Source of the DNA: Azadirachta indica | Lineage: Eukaryota > Streptophyta > Magnoliopsida > Sapindales > Meliaceae | Direction of reading: 5' to 3' | DNA length: 64,000 nucleotides | Assembly (NCBI GenBank): GCA_022749755.1 | Contig: CM040451.1 | Span: 8,569,871-8,633,870, forward strand | Shown: piece by piece, positions 1 through 13,710 of the stretch | Layout: each line of letters opens with the position of its first letter | How positions within the stretch are numbered: the first letter of the stretch is position 1 | Notes under the pieces: generated by a model | Databases searched by the model: none | The model's input: the letters and a program-made list of their open reading frames with translations, nothing else | Told to the model about the DNA's origin: nothing | Position numbers and translations under genes: made by a program

Positions 1-539
1 GAGAATGAGAAGAGAGAAGGAGAAGAGTGTTTTATGAAGAAGAGTGGAGAAGGAGATGAGAGGATTCTTTTTTTTTTTTTTTTAATTTGGTTGCAATTTA
101 TAGTGAAACAAAAAGAAGAAGAATTTTTTTTGTAAGATTTGGTTGTAGATTGTAAGTTCTCTAGGTTTAGGTTAAATTTAGATAATAACATTTGTGTTCT
201 TAAACCTGTTTTAATTTTAAAATGGATTTTTTTTTATTTTATTGAAAAGATTATTTGCTCTTTCATAATTGAACTATTTTAGATGGACATTATAAGTTTG
301 TATTCGTTGAAATATTTGTTATTTTTATAAATAACAAAATAGTATGTTGTATCACAATGAAAGATTATAAAAAATAAAGTAGTCAGTCGAAAATATCTCA
401 AAAATATATAAGCCATCAAGGCCTTGGCCTGCCTGCTGTAGCATTACCCATAGCCACAATATTATGGGTGTCCCACCATATTACTAGTATAGATAAAATT
501 CTCAAATTAAAAGTAAATATCATATTTAAACTGTAAAAT

Positions 540-540
<1 letters not shown>

Positions 541-567
<27 letters not shown>
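541..567. repeat. TA microsatellite
   Basis: About 12 consecutive TA units in AT-rich intergenic DNA. Similar TA tracts recur at about 10462-10490, 12769-12791, 14760-14781, 54766-54782, 56697-56716 and 57408-57426. Confidence 0.85.
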
Positions 568-570
<3 letters not shown>

Positions 571-894
571 ATTATGAGTAATAGACAAATATACTCCTAA
601 AATTTAGACTAAAGTGACATTTCTATTTTATTGGTTTTTAAAATGCTTATGCAAATAGCAAACTTCGTTCACTAAAAAATCTAAATGATTTATTTATTTT
701 AATACTCTAATTATTATAAGGGTGTAATATATTATTAGATTAATCTTATTTTTTTGGTCAAAAATAACGAATTAAGTTAATACACATAGATTTAGGTGAG
801 AGTATTTGAAATTAGTAGGCCTAAATGTATATTTATCAAAATTTTCGGATTACTCTTATTTTTTGCAAAATTTATTAACTAAATTAATATACGA

Positions 895-1015
895 GAATTG
901 CCCTTAAGGACTGGCCAGAGCGATTCAGGGCTTGCTTTCCCGATTTTAAATATTACCCCAGAGGCAGGCAATGGAAATTTAAAATCAATTTGAACATTAC
1001 CTAATTCCCTTACCT
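895..1015. repeat. Dispersed repeat fragment, copy 1
   Basis: A GC-richer stretch holding GACTGGCCAGAGCGATTCAG, then CTTGCTTTCCCGATTT, then GGCAATGGAAATTTAAAA. The same blocks, diverged but in the same order, occur at about 26737-26880. The family is not recognised; it may be a fragment of an old retroelement or MITE. Confidence 0.5.
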
Positions 1016-2899
1016 TTTCTTTAAAAAAAAAAAATTAATGTACAAAAATACGTGTGACCATTTTTAAACCAATAAAAACCTGCATATTTTACTAAAACTT
1101 AGAAATAGACTATTATTTTTTTAATAATTATTAAAAAAAATACATATAAAACCAATAATCTATTCTAGTATGCTCTCAATCCTTGTTTTAGTTTTGCCTT
1201 GATTGAATTTGCTTGTTTTGCTTTTTTTTTTTGTTGTCTGTTTGCGTTAATAAAATTTTCTAGAGGGTACTTTATCTTCTTCATTTTTTATAATGAAAAA
1301 TAATCTAAAAATGGGTAAAAAAAATTAAAATATAAAAAAGTTTAATTTTTTATTTAAAAATTAAAATAAGAAATATTATAATGACAAGTGACATTTTTAC
1401 TAATAATTTATTAATTATATTAAAAATTTTAAATTTTATTCATATTATTAAAATTTTGACAACACTAAATCGAATCAAACCATTTGCATCCCTTTCCTAT
1501 TCTATTTTCTCTCAATTTTTTTAATCAAGAGCAACTTTGTCCTGATAATAAAAGTTGGTACATTTAAGATTTAATAATAAATATGGTGTAATTTTACTAT
1601 GTTGTATTTATCTCGTGTTAAAATATGGTATAATAAAATATTAACTTAGAATAAATATAACTCATTTATTAATGGTGTTAGAATTTTAAATATAAATATA
1701 GAAAAACATGAGTGATTATCAAACACCCGTTAACTTTTACTTAAAAGTTATAACGTCCATTTTAGAGTAAGTGTAACTTAAAATTAAAACGTTACAATAT
1801 CACACATAGATTTAAGTTAAAAATAAATTTAACTTATATTTGTTGTTAACTACTAATGCGCAAATGTTTTAGTTAAAATTAAACGAATTAATATTTTATT
1901 TATTTTGCATTTTAGTATTATTGTATTTGCTTTTGAAATTAAATTAAATGTCATGTTGAAGTGTAATGAATCAAATGCATTTATGAACTTGTTAAGTGAG
2001 AACAGATGAGTATTTAGTAACTTAATTTTTTAAGTAAAAGTTGTGCTTTTTAAAATGGATATAATTTTAAATGTTTTATTTGAATAATATTTAATTAATC
2101 AAATCATTATAAAATTTTTTTAATAAATATATTTTTAACTCTTATGATCTAATATATTTTAATAAATAATAAAACTTGAAGTAGAAAAATTGATATCCTA
2201 ACAATTTAGAGTTGGGCTGCCTAGTTTGGCCAATATTTGACAAACCATCTTAATTAGGGTAATATTGATTTTTTTCTCATTAAATAATTGTGGCCAAAAT
2301 CAGCCCAAATTTAAAAGCATAATTCAAAGTTTTACCAAAATATTTGAGGTGCTTTGATTTAAAAACCTTGCAAATCACAGTAGTAACAAAGTGAAGCTTT
2401 AGTGTAATATAATTAAGTAAATTTCATTTATTTCTTTCCTTTTAATTAAATGTTAGCTAGGGCTTGAAAAGATTTTTTTTTTTTTAATTTCTTAATTCAT
2501 TCACAAAAGTAACTGAAATTTAAAACATACAAAAATAATATCCTGAAATATGTCATAAATAAGTTAGTATTATAAACAATTTTCATAACATAATTATTCA
2601 AATAATTAATTATATTTTTATACAAATTTGTAGGTCAAAAACTTCTAAATAAATGCAATAGTTATTAACAAGTGACACCTATACAACACAAGTGTTAATC
2701 TTATTACTTTTTTCAACTCAAAAACTATTAAATTTGTGTCAAATAAAAAATAAAATGCTATTTAGATCAAATATTTAAATCTACTCCAAATTTATTCTAA
2801 TTTAGAATTTAGTTAAAAAAATAAATGTCACTGTAGCCGACAAAATGGGCGTTGTCAGAATATTTGTGAGGGTGCTTGTAGCAACCGTTGGGCCAGGCC

Positions 2900-3540
2900 C
2901 ACGCCCAGGCTGGCATGGATGGTCCAAAAAGCATAGGAATTATTTTTTTTTAATGATTGAAATTACAGATTGGGCCTAAATGAGGTGGCAGAATGTACTT
3001 TGAAACAATAACAGGTGGCGCACACTGAAGACACTACCAGAACCCACAGAGAAATCACATCATCCAAAACCCGACCCCACTTTCCGTCCGCAAATCTGAT
3101 CCGTACATTTCTTTCTTTTTCTCTCTCCCTCCAGTGTCCAGAGACCAAACACAACGGTCAGCGGTCACCTTCAATCCCATCCAGCCCCCGTTACAAGCCT
3201 CCTCTGGGTCCCACTCAAACTCCTGGACAACATTACTCCTCTGCTGCCTTCGGTCAGCCAGCCATCCACCTGCCCGAAATTTATCGATTCCAATTCAACG
3301 GTCCTGATTCTCCCTATCCTAGAATAACTTGATCGACTTTTAACCACCTTAACCGCCTCCGACACGTTTTTTGAACCACTTTCCATATTCCTTACAAATT
3401 AAAAATTAAAAATTAAAACAAAAATTATTTTCCCTCAGAAAAATGTTTCTTAAAATTGAAAAAAAAAAAAAAAGAATTAAAATTATTATTTCATGAGAAA
3501 AGGAAAAGTGAAAGGGGAAAAAGGCAAACAGAGAAGGCGT
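2900..3540 (+). promoter_or_regulatory. Probable promoter region of the NF-YA gene
   Basis: This stretch is clearly less AT-rich than its surroundings and lies directly upstream of the inferred first exon of the NF-YA gene. It contains pyrimidine tracts (about 3108-3133) and cytosine-rich blocks. A 105-codon open frame (3015-3332) runs through it but resembles no family I know. I read it as chance openness in a GC-richer promoter rather than a gene. Confidence 0.4.
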
Positions 3541-3544
3541 GTGA

Positions 3545-3682
3545 GGATAGATATTAATATACTAATAGATAGGAGTGAACTACGGCTGTAAAAAGAAAAA
3601 TCCAAAGGGTTATAATTTCACCTGCAGAGCAGAGGAGAACCAGAAACAGCCTGCTAGAAACAGAGCCAGGTTTCGCTATAAG
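3545..3682 (+). other. Inferred 5' UTR exon of the NF-YA gene
   Basis: The purine-rich segment ends at CTATAAG followed by GTAACTT, a good donor at 3683. The next exon begins at 4848, after an acceptor ending TGTGTAG. A leader intron of about 1.17 kb (3683-4847) fits the common layout of plant NF-YA genes. The transcription start is not determined; the left boundary is a guess. Confidence 0.5.
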
Positions 3683-4854
3683 GTAACTTCCGAAGCTCGA
3701 AACCCTAGTTGGTTACTTTTTCTGTTTGGTTGACGAGAGAATTCCCATCAAAATAACGGAAATCGGGATTATTATGAGCTTTTTAATTGTTGAAATTCAT
3801 GCTTTCTACTTTGTGTTGTGTTTGGTTGCTGAGAGAATCTCTGAATTGATCGGATTATTAGCTAATTTTCGTATTTATATTGAACTTTTTAATAAATACG
3901 TGTTTTCGTTGTTCATTTTAACGTTGATGGATGGACTGGTTTGGTTGTGTGTTGATTTGTATTGATGATTTAGTTGAGATCATTTATATGAGTTGATCGA
4001 TGATTTTCTATTTTCTGCAAGATTGAATTGGCTCATTTCTGCGTTAAAGTAAGTTAATTGAGTTTCCTTTTTAGTTTCCGTTGTCGATTTTTTTGATATG
4101 ACTGTACTTACTTGATTCTTGTGTAAGTGCGGTCGAGCTTCTATCTGTTAGGGAAGTCTCCAGTGAGCTGACAATTTTAAGAGTTTGAATTAAATCAGTT
4201 GAATTTTGTCTTTGATTGATTGTAAGATAAATTATTTGTAATGTTGGACCTGTGTTATTGAAATTTATATGTAATTTTCAAAATTCCTTCTTATTTTTTT
4301 ATGTGTGTTTGTTTGTAATGCAAATTTGGACTTCTGACTATGGTGCTTTACTGTGAGGCTTGTCTTCCATGACTAAGTAAGATTGTTATCTATGTGTGTG
4401 TGTGTGTGATTGTGTGTGTGTGTCAAGTGTGAAATTAATAAAATTCTTGTTCTAATTTAGTTCATTGATAAAAGGTTGTGAGAACAGTAAATGTTGATTC
4501 GAGTATCATTTCTTTTTAATAGGAATTTATACTTAGCAAGTATCCAATGTGGCTGGTGAAAGTTGCAATTGAACATTAGTAAAGTCAGTATTGTAAAATG
4601 ATGTACCGTTTTCTGAAAGTTTCTTTTCCTTAGTCCAAGGTTCGGTATCAGTCTTTCCTATTATCAATTAGTGATTGAAGCTTTTGATTGTCATCATGTG
4701 ATTATGCACATAGTTGGGCCCGTGATTGTGACATAGATGCATTTGGTTCACCTTTAAGTAGCATGTCATTGAAACTTTTGGTACTTCGTTAACCTCTATT
4801 CTTTTGGTTGTGCTGCCAGATTAAAGTTGCAGATTCTCTGTGTGTAGGAGCATC

Positions 4855-7800
4855 ATGACTTCTGCTGTGCATGATATGTCTGGTATTTTCCATCTGAATC
4901 GTGATCAACCTTGCGCTCTTATAATATCTTCATAATGATAAAGATTTAACCTCAGTATATAGGTTAAATTTCAAAATCTACTTATCTAGGCACCCAATTA
5001 CATGAGAATGGTTCATATTATAACAATTCTAGAATCGAATTTCTTTTATTTAATGTTCTTTTACTAAAAATCTATGACATCTCCTTATTTCACTGAGGTA
5101 AAATGATATTGTAACCGCCATCTTTTATGAACTGTCTGAATTTTGGTTTGTCCACAGACCTGCGTAATTAGTTTGTGTCAACCATCTGTCTTCATAGACC
5201 CAAGTCAAGTGAGACAGTCTTGATGCTTATCTCGGAAAACGGGTTTGAATATTGTGAGGCCTATTTTCATTCAAACCAGTTTCTCTGTGGTTATTTGTAT
5301 TGATTCATGTTCAAAATATTGTTGTATTTAATGGTGAGAATTTTACCCAATGGATTGACTGAGCCTCCTGCAAGAATCTCCACTGTAGTGAAGGAGAATT
5401 AGTATATCTGGTGGCTATTTGAGGATGCTTAATTTTGACCAAACTTATCATCATCCATGGTGATGGTGCTATTTGTTGGTCTTGTTTGTCCAATTGCATT
5501 TTTATACCAGTTTGATGTGGTCGTAGTTCACTGTAGAATACATGTACAATATGTTCAGTTATTGGATCTTTGATTTTATGTAATTGGAGTCCTTTGTCCT
5601 TATACTGTGCATCTCAGGATTTGGCTGTTTTCATCTTGGGTTAACTATTTTTCTTTTCCTTCCTGTGGTATCCAATATACTTTGACATTTCTAATACAAT
5701 ATTTGTTGCTTCTGGAAAATGTTTGTGCAGATAACACAGAAGCTGGGGAGCAACAGAAGCACTCAGAGTCGCAGATACAGTCCTCATCACCTGTAACAGT
5801 AATGACTCACCCCAGCATCACAAACCCTAATGTTCAATATGCAGCATCTCAAGTTGGGGCAGGCCATGCTATGGTACAATACTTGGATGAAATCTCCCTC
5901 CCTCTCTCTCTCTCTTTCTAGTGAGTGTGTGTATGTGATGGCAGCTAGTTTACAACCCTTTTAAGTTGAAGCATCTTTGATAGACATGTTACCTTTATAT
6001 ATGTGTATATATATCAGTGTCTCTCTCTCTGTGTGTGTGTGTGTACATATACATATATATTTGTCTAATTACTCTTTTTTTTTTAATTTGTTAGAAGAAG
6101 TGATAAGAGGGGTATAGTAAATATAGAATTTCGCTTATGCTGTTGGGATAATATATTATATCTGATTTTAATGCATCATGATATTCGTACTGACTTAGGG
6201 AATCAAAGGTATATGACGCCAACAATGGCAGCCATGGTGACTGATTGGTATAGAATGTGCTTGTGTCAGTTAGTGATACTAAGATGATGCTTACGTGGCA
6301 AGGAGTTGATGATTGTATGAGCTCATATGCCCTAGTGATGATGAGTAGGGTTGTGTTGGCGTCAGGATATGCTGGCAGTAATGATGTGTTACTGTTTATA
6401 TGTTGGTCTCAGTAATGGCGGTCTGGCTTTGTACATTGGTGGTAACATCAAAGTTAAATTATGTGGGTGGTACATGGTGTCGTGAACCGTGGCTTTGAAG
6501 AATAATTAGCAGATATGTTTTTGTTTTTAATGATGGTGAAGTGCTAATGCTCATTATATAAGGGGGTGAGGTGTCTGTGGGAAACAAATTTAGTTCTATG
6601 GTCATGGTGATTTTCTTTTTTGTTTTTATTTTTGAAGGATGTGCTGATTATATTAGACTATTAGTATTGATTAGTAATAGTGGGAAACAGATATATTTTT
6701 GTTGGCAACGATGGTGGCATTCATTATTTAACGGGATGAGGTGTCTGTGGGAGACAAATTTAGTTCTATGGTCATGGCGATTTTCCTTTTAATTTTTATT
6801 TTTGAAGGAGTTGCTGATTAGAATTAGACTATTAGTATTGATGACGGCAGTATCACTTAACACTATGTTTGAGGGCTTTCACCATGATGGAAATGAAAGG
6901 ATAAATCTTAATCTTTGACATGAGAAAGGGAGAATGGAAGGAAGATTGTTAATATTTTCTGCTTAAATGATTAGGAGGTACAAGAAAGCATATTTGGTAT
7001 AAATTGATGAATATAGTGAGAGGGGTGAACCTGAGAGGCATTCGAAAATGGGAAATTTAACAGAATGGGAGATTTAGAGAGGTAAGCTGAGAGGTATACA
7101 CGAAACTAAAAAGCAAAGAGAACAGAAAAGAGAGGTTGTGTTTGAATGCTTAGAAGGTATAAACGAAAGGGATCTTGTATAATTGTTGGGAAAGTAGGGG
7201 GAATCATTTATAAGGGAATATTCTTACAAACCTAGCCTAAGTTGTTTGCAAGTTTCAGTCAACCATCACTATTTTAAATCCGTTTGGGAAGGAATTTTTT
7301 TCTTAAATATTACTATTTTCTGTCCACCAGAGGGTCTTGGATAACAGTTGTACATTTGAAAATAATTTTACGTAGAAGCTAAAGACTTGAGGAATCAATG
7401 AGTGATTTTTGTGCTTTTGTTCCTGAGCTTTTACCTTTGGTTTTCTCTGAGTCTGTTAGTCATGTATTTGTTTTAAAAAATTGGAGGTAAACATTGAAGG
7501 GAAAAAAAGAGTCATTTACTATGCTGCTGTTCCAGAATCTTTGCTTTTGGCTCAACTTCCACTGTTTAAGTTTTGGTAATTATGTTTATGTTATAATAAG
7601 TTTGATAGTATATCAGGGATAAAGTTGCTTTCATGTTTTAACATCCCCTTTCGCAATCTGCCTTTTTGTTAATGAAAGATTTCATTGACTTTTTTATCGA
7701 TGAATAGAATGCAAATTGGTTGGTTAGATGAGGCTTCTGTGTCAGTATCTCGGATTTAAAGAATACTTGTATCCTTACTTTCAGCATTTCTATTGAATTA

Positions 7801-9518
7801 AGTGTTAATGTCATTTCAAGAGGGGCTCTTGTCAACTGAGAATTCTTATCTTCTTGATTATAGTTTGATGATGTTGAGGGAGTTTGTTGAATTCTCGTCT
7901 TTTTCTGCCCACATAAACTTTGTGTCATATTGCTTTATCAATGCTTGGTTTCATGTTAATAAGATTTAGTTTTTTTTTTTTTTCTATTTTTGGGTGGTTG
8001 TACTTATTTGTGGATCAAACAAATACAGCAATGAAATCTCTCCAAGTCATAGTTAATGAATTGTATCTCTTTTACTCAATCTAAGAACTTTTAGGTGCAC
8101 TACTTCCTTGGAAGAACCATGTGATGCTCCACCGTTTACTGTTTTGATTCACTTTGAAAAAGAGTGTTGTGTAGAATTGATCCTTCTAACTCAAAATCTA
8201 CATACTTTTTGTTTCTCTTGTATTTATTCTATATGTTTCATGCCTTTGTTTTCTGAAAAAAAATTTTCCCCAAAAAAGTAAGATGTTATGTTATGTTCTC
8301 TTGCTTGAGAATTTTCATCTTTTTCAGCTATTATGAATTTATAAAAATTGCTGGACCAAGCATTTATCTAATGTGTGATGTGCTCATTTTGATCTGGTTC
8401 TTGTTTCTCCTTTATGTTGGCAATATTTTCGTTGGTTATTTCTCATATTGGATGTTATGATTGAGAAAACCATTATAATATTTATGCTGTCATTGTTTGT
8501 AATAAATCAATATAGATCATGAATTCTGATTGCATGATAATCCTTTTCATCATTTTCTTCTCTACGAGTATTTAAAAAAAAACAATTAAGCTAGCCTTGG
8601 TCATGGCTATGCCTTTATCTTTCCTTTCAGACTTGTCTTTGAGATGGTTGTTCTTTAGCAAAGTCTGATAACTGAACCGCCCTAAACCTGTAAAAACAAC
8701 ATAGAAAATTTTAATTGGGAAATTTGGTATATCAACTAATCATTTATCCTTGGCTTTATGTAATTCAAGGCACCAGCAGCTTACCCGTATCCAGATCCCT
8801 ATTATCGAAGCATATTTGCTCCCTATGATGCACAACCGTATCCTTCGCGGCCCTATGGTGGACAGCCAATGGTATATCATTCTTTTCTATTCCATGTATT
8901 AGTTATCATAATGTGATTGTTTGTAAATTGAGGACCACACCTGCATATTTGATGGTTGTCTGATAATTAACTTTATCAGGTCCATCTCCAGTTAATGGGA
9001 ATTCAGCAAGCTGGAGTTCCTTTGCCAACAGATACAGTTGAGGAGCCTGTGTTTGTCAATGCAAAGCAATACCATGGCATCTTGCGACGACGACAGTCTC
9101 GTGCAAAAGCTGAATCAGAAAATAAAGTTTTAAAGTCTCGGAAGGCATGTCACAGACTGCGAACTTTATGTTTGGTGTTCAATTTAGTAGTTTTACTTCA
9201 ACGATTTTAGTTCAGTGGGCTTGCAGGAGATTCTTCAAGTATTTATGTCACTTTATTTAATTTTGAATGTATCCTTTCCAATTCCATTCTTTTACATCAG
9301 CTTTTATTGACTCAGTATTCAAATTTGTGCAGCCATACTTGCATGAATCTCGACATTTGCATGCATTAAGAAGAGCCAGAGGATGTGGGGGTCGGTTTCT
9401 CAACTCAAAGAAAAATGAAAACCAGCAAAAGGAGATGGCATCAAATGACAAATCACAGTCCAACCTCAATCTCAACTCCGATAAAAACGAACTTTCTTCA
9501 TCGGATGGCAAATCCTAA
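4855..9518 (+). CDS. NF-YA: NF-YA, CCAAT-binding factor subunit A (NF-YA4/7-like)
   Basis: The product is the sequence-specific subunit of the NF-Y trimer: it joins the NF-YB/NF-YC histone-fold dimer in the nucleus and contacts CCAAT in promoters. Coding exons are 4855-4882, 5731-5873, 8770-8871, 8980-9144 and 9333-9518, giving 207 residues in one frame. Visible parts: an acidic, Gln/Ser-rich N-terminus; a Tyr/Pro-rich stretch at 60-90; the NF-YB/YC interaction helix at about 112-136 ([19 protein letters not shown]); and the DNA-binding part at about 147-170 ([16 protein letters not shown], then GCGGRFLN). All key Arg and His residues are present. The start is the first ATG of the second exon, and the next residues ([10 protein letters not shown]) resemble known NF-YA4/7 starts. 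The last intron (9145-9332) appears to use a GC donor. I found no miR169-like site in the presumed 3' UTR, which suits the NF-YA4/7 clade. Confidence 0.93.
5874..8769 (+). other. Intron 2 of the NF-YA coding region (2.9 kb)
   Basis: Bounded by ATG|GTACAA and TTCAAG|GCACCA. It is long for this gene and holds CT and TG microsatellites (about 5896-5920 and 6019-6042) and a 170-bp tandem duplication (6551-6850). No embedded gene is recognised. Confidence 0.85.
6551..6850. repeat. 170-bp tandem duplication in the NF-YA intron
   Basis: GTGTCTGTGG occurs at 6571 and again at 6741. Both occurrences are preceded by TCATTAT-like sequence and followed by the same stretch through ACAAATTTAGTTCTATGG and TTTTTATTTTTGAAGGA. 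The copies are diverged by scattered substitutions. Confidence 0.85.
9145..9332 (+). other. Probable GC-AG intron in NF-YA
   Basis: The conserved KSRK|PYLHES junction falls at CGGAAG|GCATGT ... TTTGTGCAG|CCATAC. The only nearby GT (9150) would shift the frame across the most conserved part of the protein. The donor is therefore read as GC with AAG before it, the usual context of the minor GC-AG class. Confidence 0.85.
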
Positions 9519-9960
9519 TACTAATGAATGAAGAACAACACATCGAAGAGGCCCCACAGACAATGTTTCATCAATAATGGCCAGAGATATTAAGTTCCCT
9601 TACCAGCTCAAACTATCTCGGTATTTGCTTCCGTCTATCTCAATACTTAGAACTTGGTAATGTGTATAGATTTTCCAGTAGTAGGCCGTAGGAAGGTTAC
9701 AAAAACAAACTAGGCAAAATGTATCGAAGTGTAGTGATAGTATTTAATTTTTTCCCGAGAGATTGATGGTTGAGTTTTCTGTGTGTGCACTTATTATTTT
9801 GAGAGGTTGAAATCTTATTTTCAGACAGAAAATTGGAGTTAGTTGGGTTGGTACTGTGAGATTAGCTCAGTGTAAGATTAGGAGGATCAATGTTGCTGTG
9901 TAGTAGTAGTAGTGTTAGTAGTAGTTGTTGTAGTATTTTCCCCTTCCATTTCTTATTTGT
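9519..9960 (+). other. Presumed 3' UTR of the NF-YA gene
   Basis: T-rich transcribed-looking sequence after the TAA stop at 9516-9518. It has several possible near-upstream elements for polyadenylation and a TAG repeat tract at about 9901-9930. No miR169 complement was seen by eye. The polyadenylation site is not determined. Confidence 0.4.
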
Positions 9961-12757
9961 CAACTTTGGACAATAATAAGTTAGAAATATTTGAATCCAA
10001 ATTTGTAGCCCTAGCACTTTGTTTTCTTTTGGCTTTGTTGGGTGGGCTTATCACATATGTCACATTGAACCAAATAGTTTGTGCCACACAAAACCCAAAA
10101 TAAAAACTAAGAAAAGAAAATTACGTTAAGGGTATTGTTTGTAACCAAAATATGTAGAAAATTTTTGGTAAACATGCACTTTTTGAGAGGCTGTTCAACC
10201 TTGAGGTTCTTTTGGGGTGGTTAATAACCATTGATAAGAAAAGCACGTCTATTGTTAACATGTTTTGAGAATACATGTTAGCAAAATAAAATAAATAAAT
10301 AAAAATATTAATTAATGAATAATATTTAAGATTATAAACTATCGCTGTTATATAATTAGTATTGATTGATGAAAATATAAAATTAACGCAATTAATAAAA
10401 ATAATTAAGGATCAATTAATATTAATAGTTTGTATATCTTATAAGATTATTAACTGTTTTTAATATATATATGTATATATATATATATAAGGGTATATAT
10501 TTACTTGTTCTTAATCAAATTATTAGTGAATAAAAAGACTACTTTTTTATACCTTTGTTTTTTTTCTCGAATTTGTCTTCAAATAATAATATTTAAAGGA
10601 ATATTAAAAAAATCTAAGAGTAGTCTAAGGAAGTGGGCTGGTACACTGTTGACTCAATAGTCAATGATTTTGACAATGGGTCATTCAAACAAAGAAAGTA
10701 TTATGTGATGTATCTCTCTGTCTCTCTCTCAATTATCTCTTCATGAATTAATTCAACGCATAACCATTACTCTCTTTTGTTTTACACTATTCCCCCTTTT
10801 CCAAAATTTTCTTCTTATGAATCATTCATTTTCCACTTTTTTAACATTGCTTTGAAAAATTTTGTCGTATTTTTACTTCTTTTATTATTATTTTATTATT
10901 ATTATTTATTATCACTACTACTATTATGATAATTGAGTTGCACTGCATGTATCAACTACTATCAATGGATGAAGAAAAGTAGCAACCCATTTGGAGATGT
11001 TTATGTAATATCTTGCTACTCATTTTCAAATTTCAATCATACCATGCCTTTTTAACTTTGAGTATATTGCAAATCAAACAATCCAATCTCAAAGTAAGAC
11101 TCTTACATATTTAATATTATCAGATTTTTATTCTTTTAAAACACAAATAAACAATTAAAAGCAATCATGTTTGTATTGTTTTATGTACTTTAATGTTTTT
11201 TTCTCGACCTTTTCTAGAAAAATTTGTTAAAATGTTCAATGTATTTCATGAAGCATTCCTAGTGCTATTTTAGTTAATACATAATTGTATACTAATTTTT
11301 AAAATCTACCACTAGTGCTAATTAAATTTAATAAGTACTTTAAACTAAATATTCAAAGATATGAATACATGCGCATATTTCTTAATTTTAGTAATTATAT
11401 ACTAGCAATTGACACTATCAAACGTGTTCTAACTTAAAGTATAACTACTTAAAACTTGATCTCAGGTTCTCACTTACATTACACATATACAGATACACAC
11501 ACATGATTAACATAGTTTGAAAATGAGTAATGATTAGATGGTATTTAAGATCATATTATTAATATCAAGTTGATTTATATCAATTAGTTTTATGAAAATA
11601 TGACACAAATTAATATTTTACATATGATTATTAATTCATTACTTTTTATGACCAATTTTCCTTAATTCTTTTTATGGATAAGAATTAAGTTTAATTTCAA
11701 TGTTTATGTTATATACTACAAAGTTAATTTTTTCCCTCTTAACTCAAACTTAAATATTTCTTTATCTTTACCAAATTAAGTGAAGGTTAGTTACTACCAC
11801 ACACAAAATAACCAAAAAAAAAATGAACTAATTGAGGACAGACTAAAGGTTAAAATTTCCCCTATTTTTAGGAACTAGGTTATATGATATTTCTTTTGTC
11901 TATAAATGTGGCCATGCAACCCTAAAGAAAACTTTTTCTTTTTAACCCAAAAAAAAAAAAGCAATTTTCAAAAATAAGTGAAGCAATACAACAAAGAACT
12001 TGAATTTCTACAACTAAAAAGCTGTAAATGAGTGAGAAACAAGAAACATTCGTGTATGGGGCAATATTAGGCAATACAAGAAGTTCCATAGTTAATTAGG
12101 GTTTAGGGTTTCCTCTCATAAAATTGGTAGGTTTATTTTCATTGTTGACAACCATATAAGTTAATAGAAATATATATGCTTGCTTTACAAGACCATGATA
12201 AGCAAAACTTTTAGAATTTAATTAATTAATTAAATTATTGTTAATTTAGCATTATATGATCTTGATGTTCTTGTTTCTTTACCCTAATGTCAATAACATA
12301 ATTACATAATTACCAACAATTTGGGAGAGATTAATTATTAATAGATGATATATGTAATAGTAATCGCTTTTTCTTTTTCTCTTTCTCTTTTATAAGGTAG
12401 AATTTGAGTTGTTTCATAAAATTGAGCTAAATTAAAAGTTACATGTCTAAAATGTATATCTAAAATTATTATTACTTAAAATTTTTTAAAAAATAGAATG
12501 TTTGAGAGAGAGAAACACTTAAAAATTAAATACTAAAATAAATTCTTAGAATATTTCATCATCATGCGGAGTGCTGAAAACATGAATGAATATAATACAT
12601 GTGAATTTAATTTTATATTCAACCCATCATCATCTAAATGAAAAGCTTTTGGATAAACAAAAAGATAGGAATATTAATTATCTACATTAATCCATGAGAA
12701 AAAGATATGCATGTTATATATTTGTCATGTACTCTTCACTATAGGTGTGTGTATATA

Positions 12758-12791
<34 letters not shown>

Positions 12792-13710
12792 GGAGTAGGA
12801 TTAATTGCTTCTTTTTTTTACACAATCTTTTACATTAATTATAAATCTTTAAATTTATACACATTCAATGATATTGCATTGATATATATATTAATTATAT
12901 ATGTATTAATTGCATGATTAAATATAATTTCAATCGTTAAATGTACTTAAATCAACGGTAAAAAATTGATGTAAAAAATTGTGCAAAAAAGAAAGAGCCA
13001 TTAATCCTTCCCCTATATTATATATATAATATATGCGTTAATTATATATTAATTACATTTGTCAGATTTAATCCCAACTATTGAAGGGGTTCAGATTCAA
13101 CTAACAATTTATAAATAATATAAAAACTATGTAAGATACGAGATTATTAATCTATTCTCATATATATATAGAGAGAGAGAGAGGAAACGATCGAGAGTCT
13201 CATATTTTTATACACATGTTTACACTCATTTATAAAATTATTAGATTTATGTACTTTTAACAGTTAAAATTAAATATAATATATGTATTAATTATACATT
13301 AATTATATATATCAAATTTAATATAAAATTATACTAATTCAATGAGTTACAGATGATATGAACATATATACAAAAATATGAGATTCTCAATTCTAATGTA
13401 TATATATCCCATCCTTTTCTCAGGTCATGACTCTCTTGACAAATTAAATTCAAATACTTCCCTACCACTCTTAATGATAGCAAGTATATATATTATAAAT
13501 GATATTGAAGCCAACCCAACCCATGATTGTGAATATAGCAAAGCAAAAGATATCAAAGATTTTGCCTCCTCTTGCTCACATGGATCAGCATATTCAGCAG
13601 CCTAGCTATCAAGCTGGGATCCTCACTCTTTCTCTCTCTATCCATTTCCAACTTTACACCTCTTATCATTCATTTTCATTGTATGCAAGAGAGAGAGATG
13701 TAAAATGGAA

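Larger units (their letters stand above)
1..2900. other. AT-rich intergenic DNA, no gene recognised
   Basis: No convincing coding region is seen on either strand. The first 65 bases are purine-rich (GAGAAGGAGAAG-like). On the minus strand they would read as a pyrimidine-rich leader, so they could be the 5' end of a gene lying left of the window; this is only a guess. The stretch also holds a TA microsatellite (about 541-567) and a GC-richer repeat at 895-1015 that is listed separately. Confidence 0.6.

Noticed and set aside
3015..3332. 105-codon open frame upstream of NF-YA
   Set aside because: No family likeness, low-complexity Ser/Pro/Thr-rich reading, and an overlapping minus-strand frame is equally open. 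It looks like chance openness in a GC-richer promoter.
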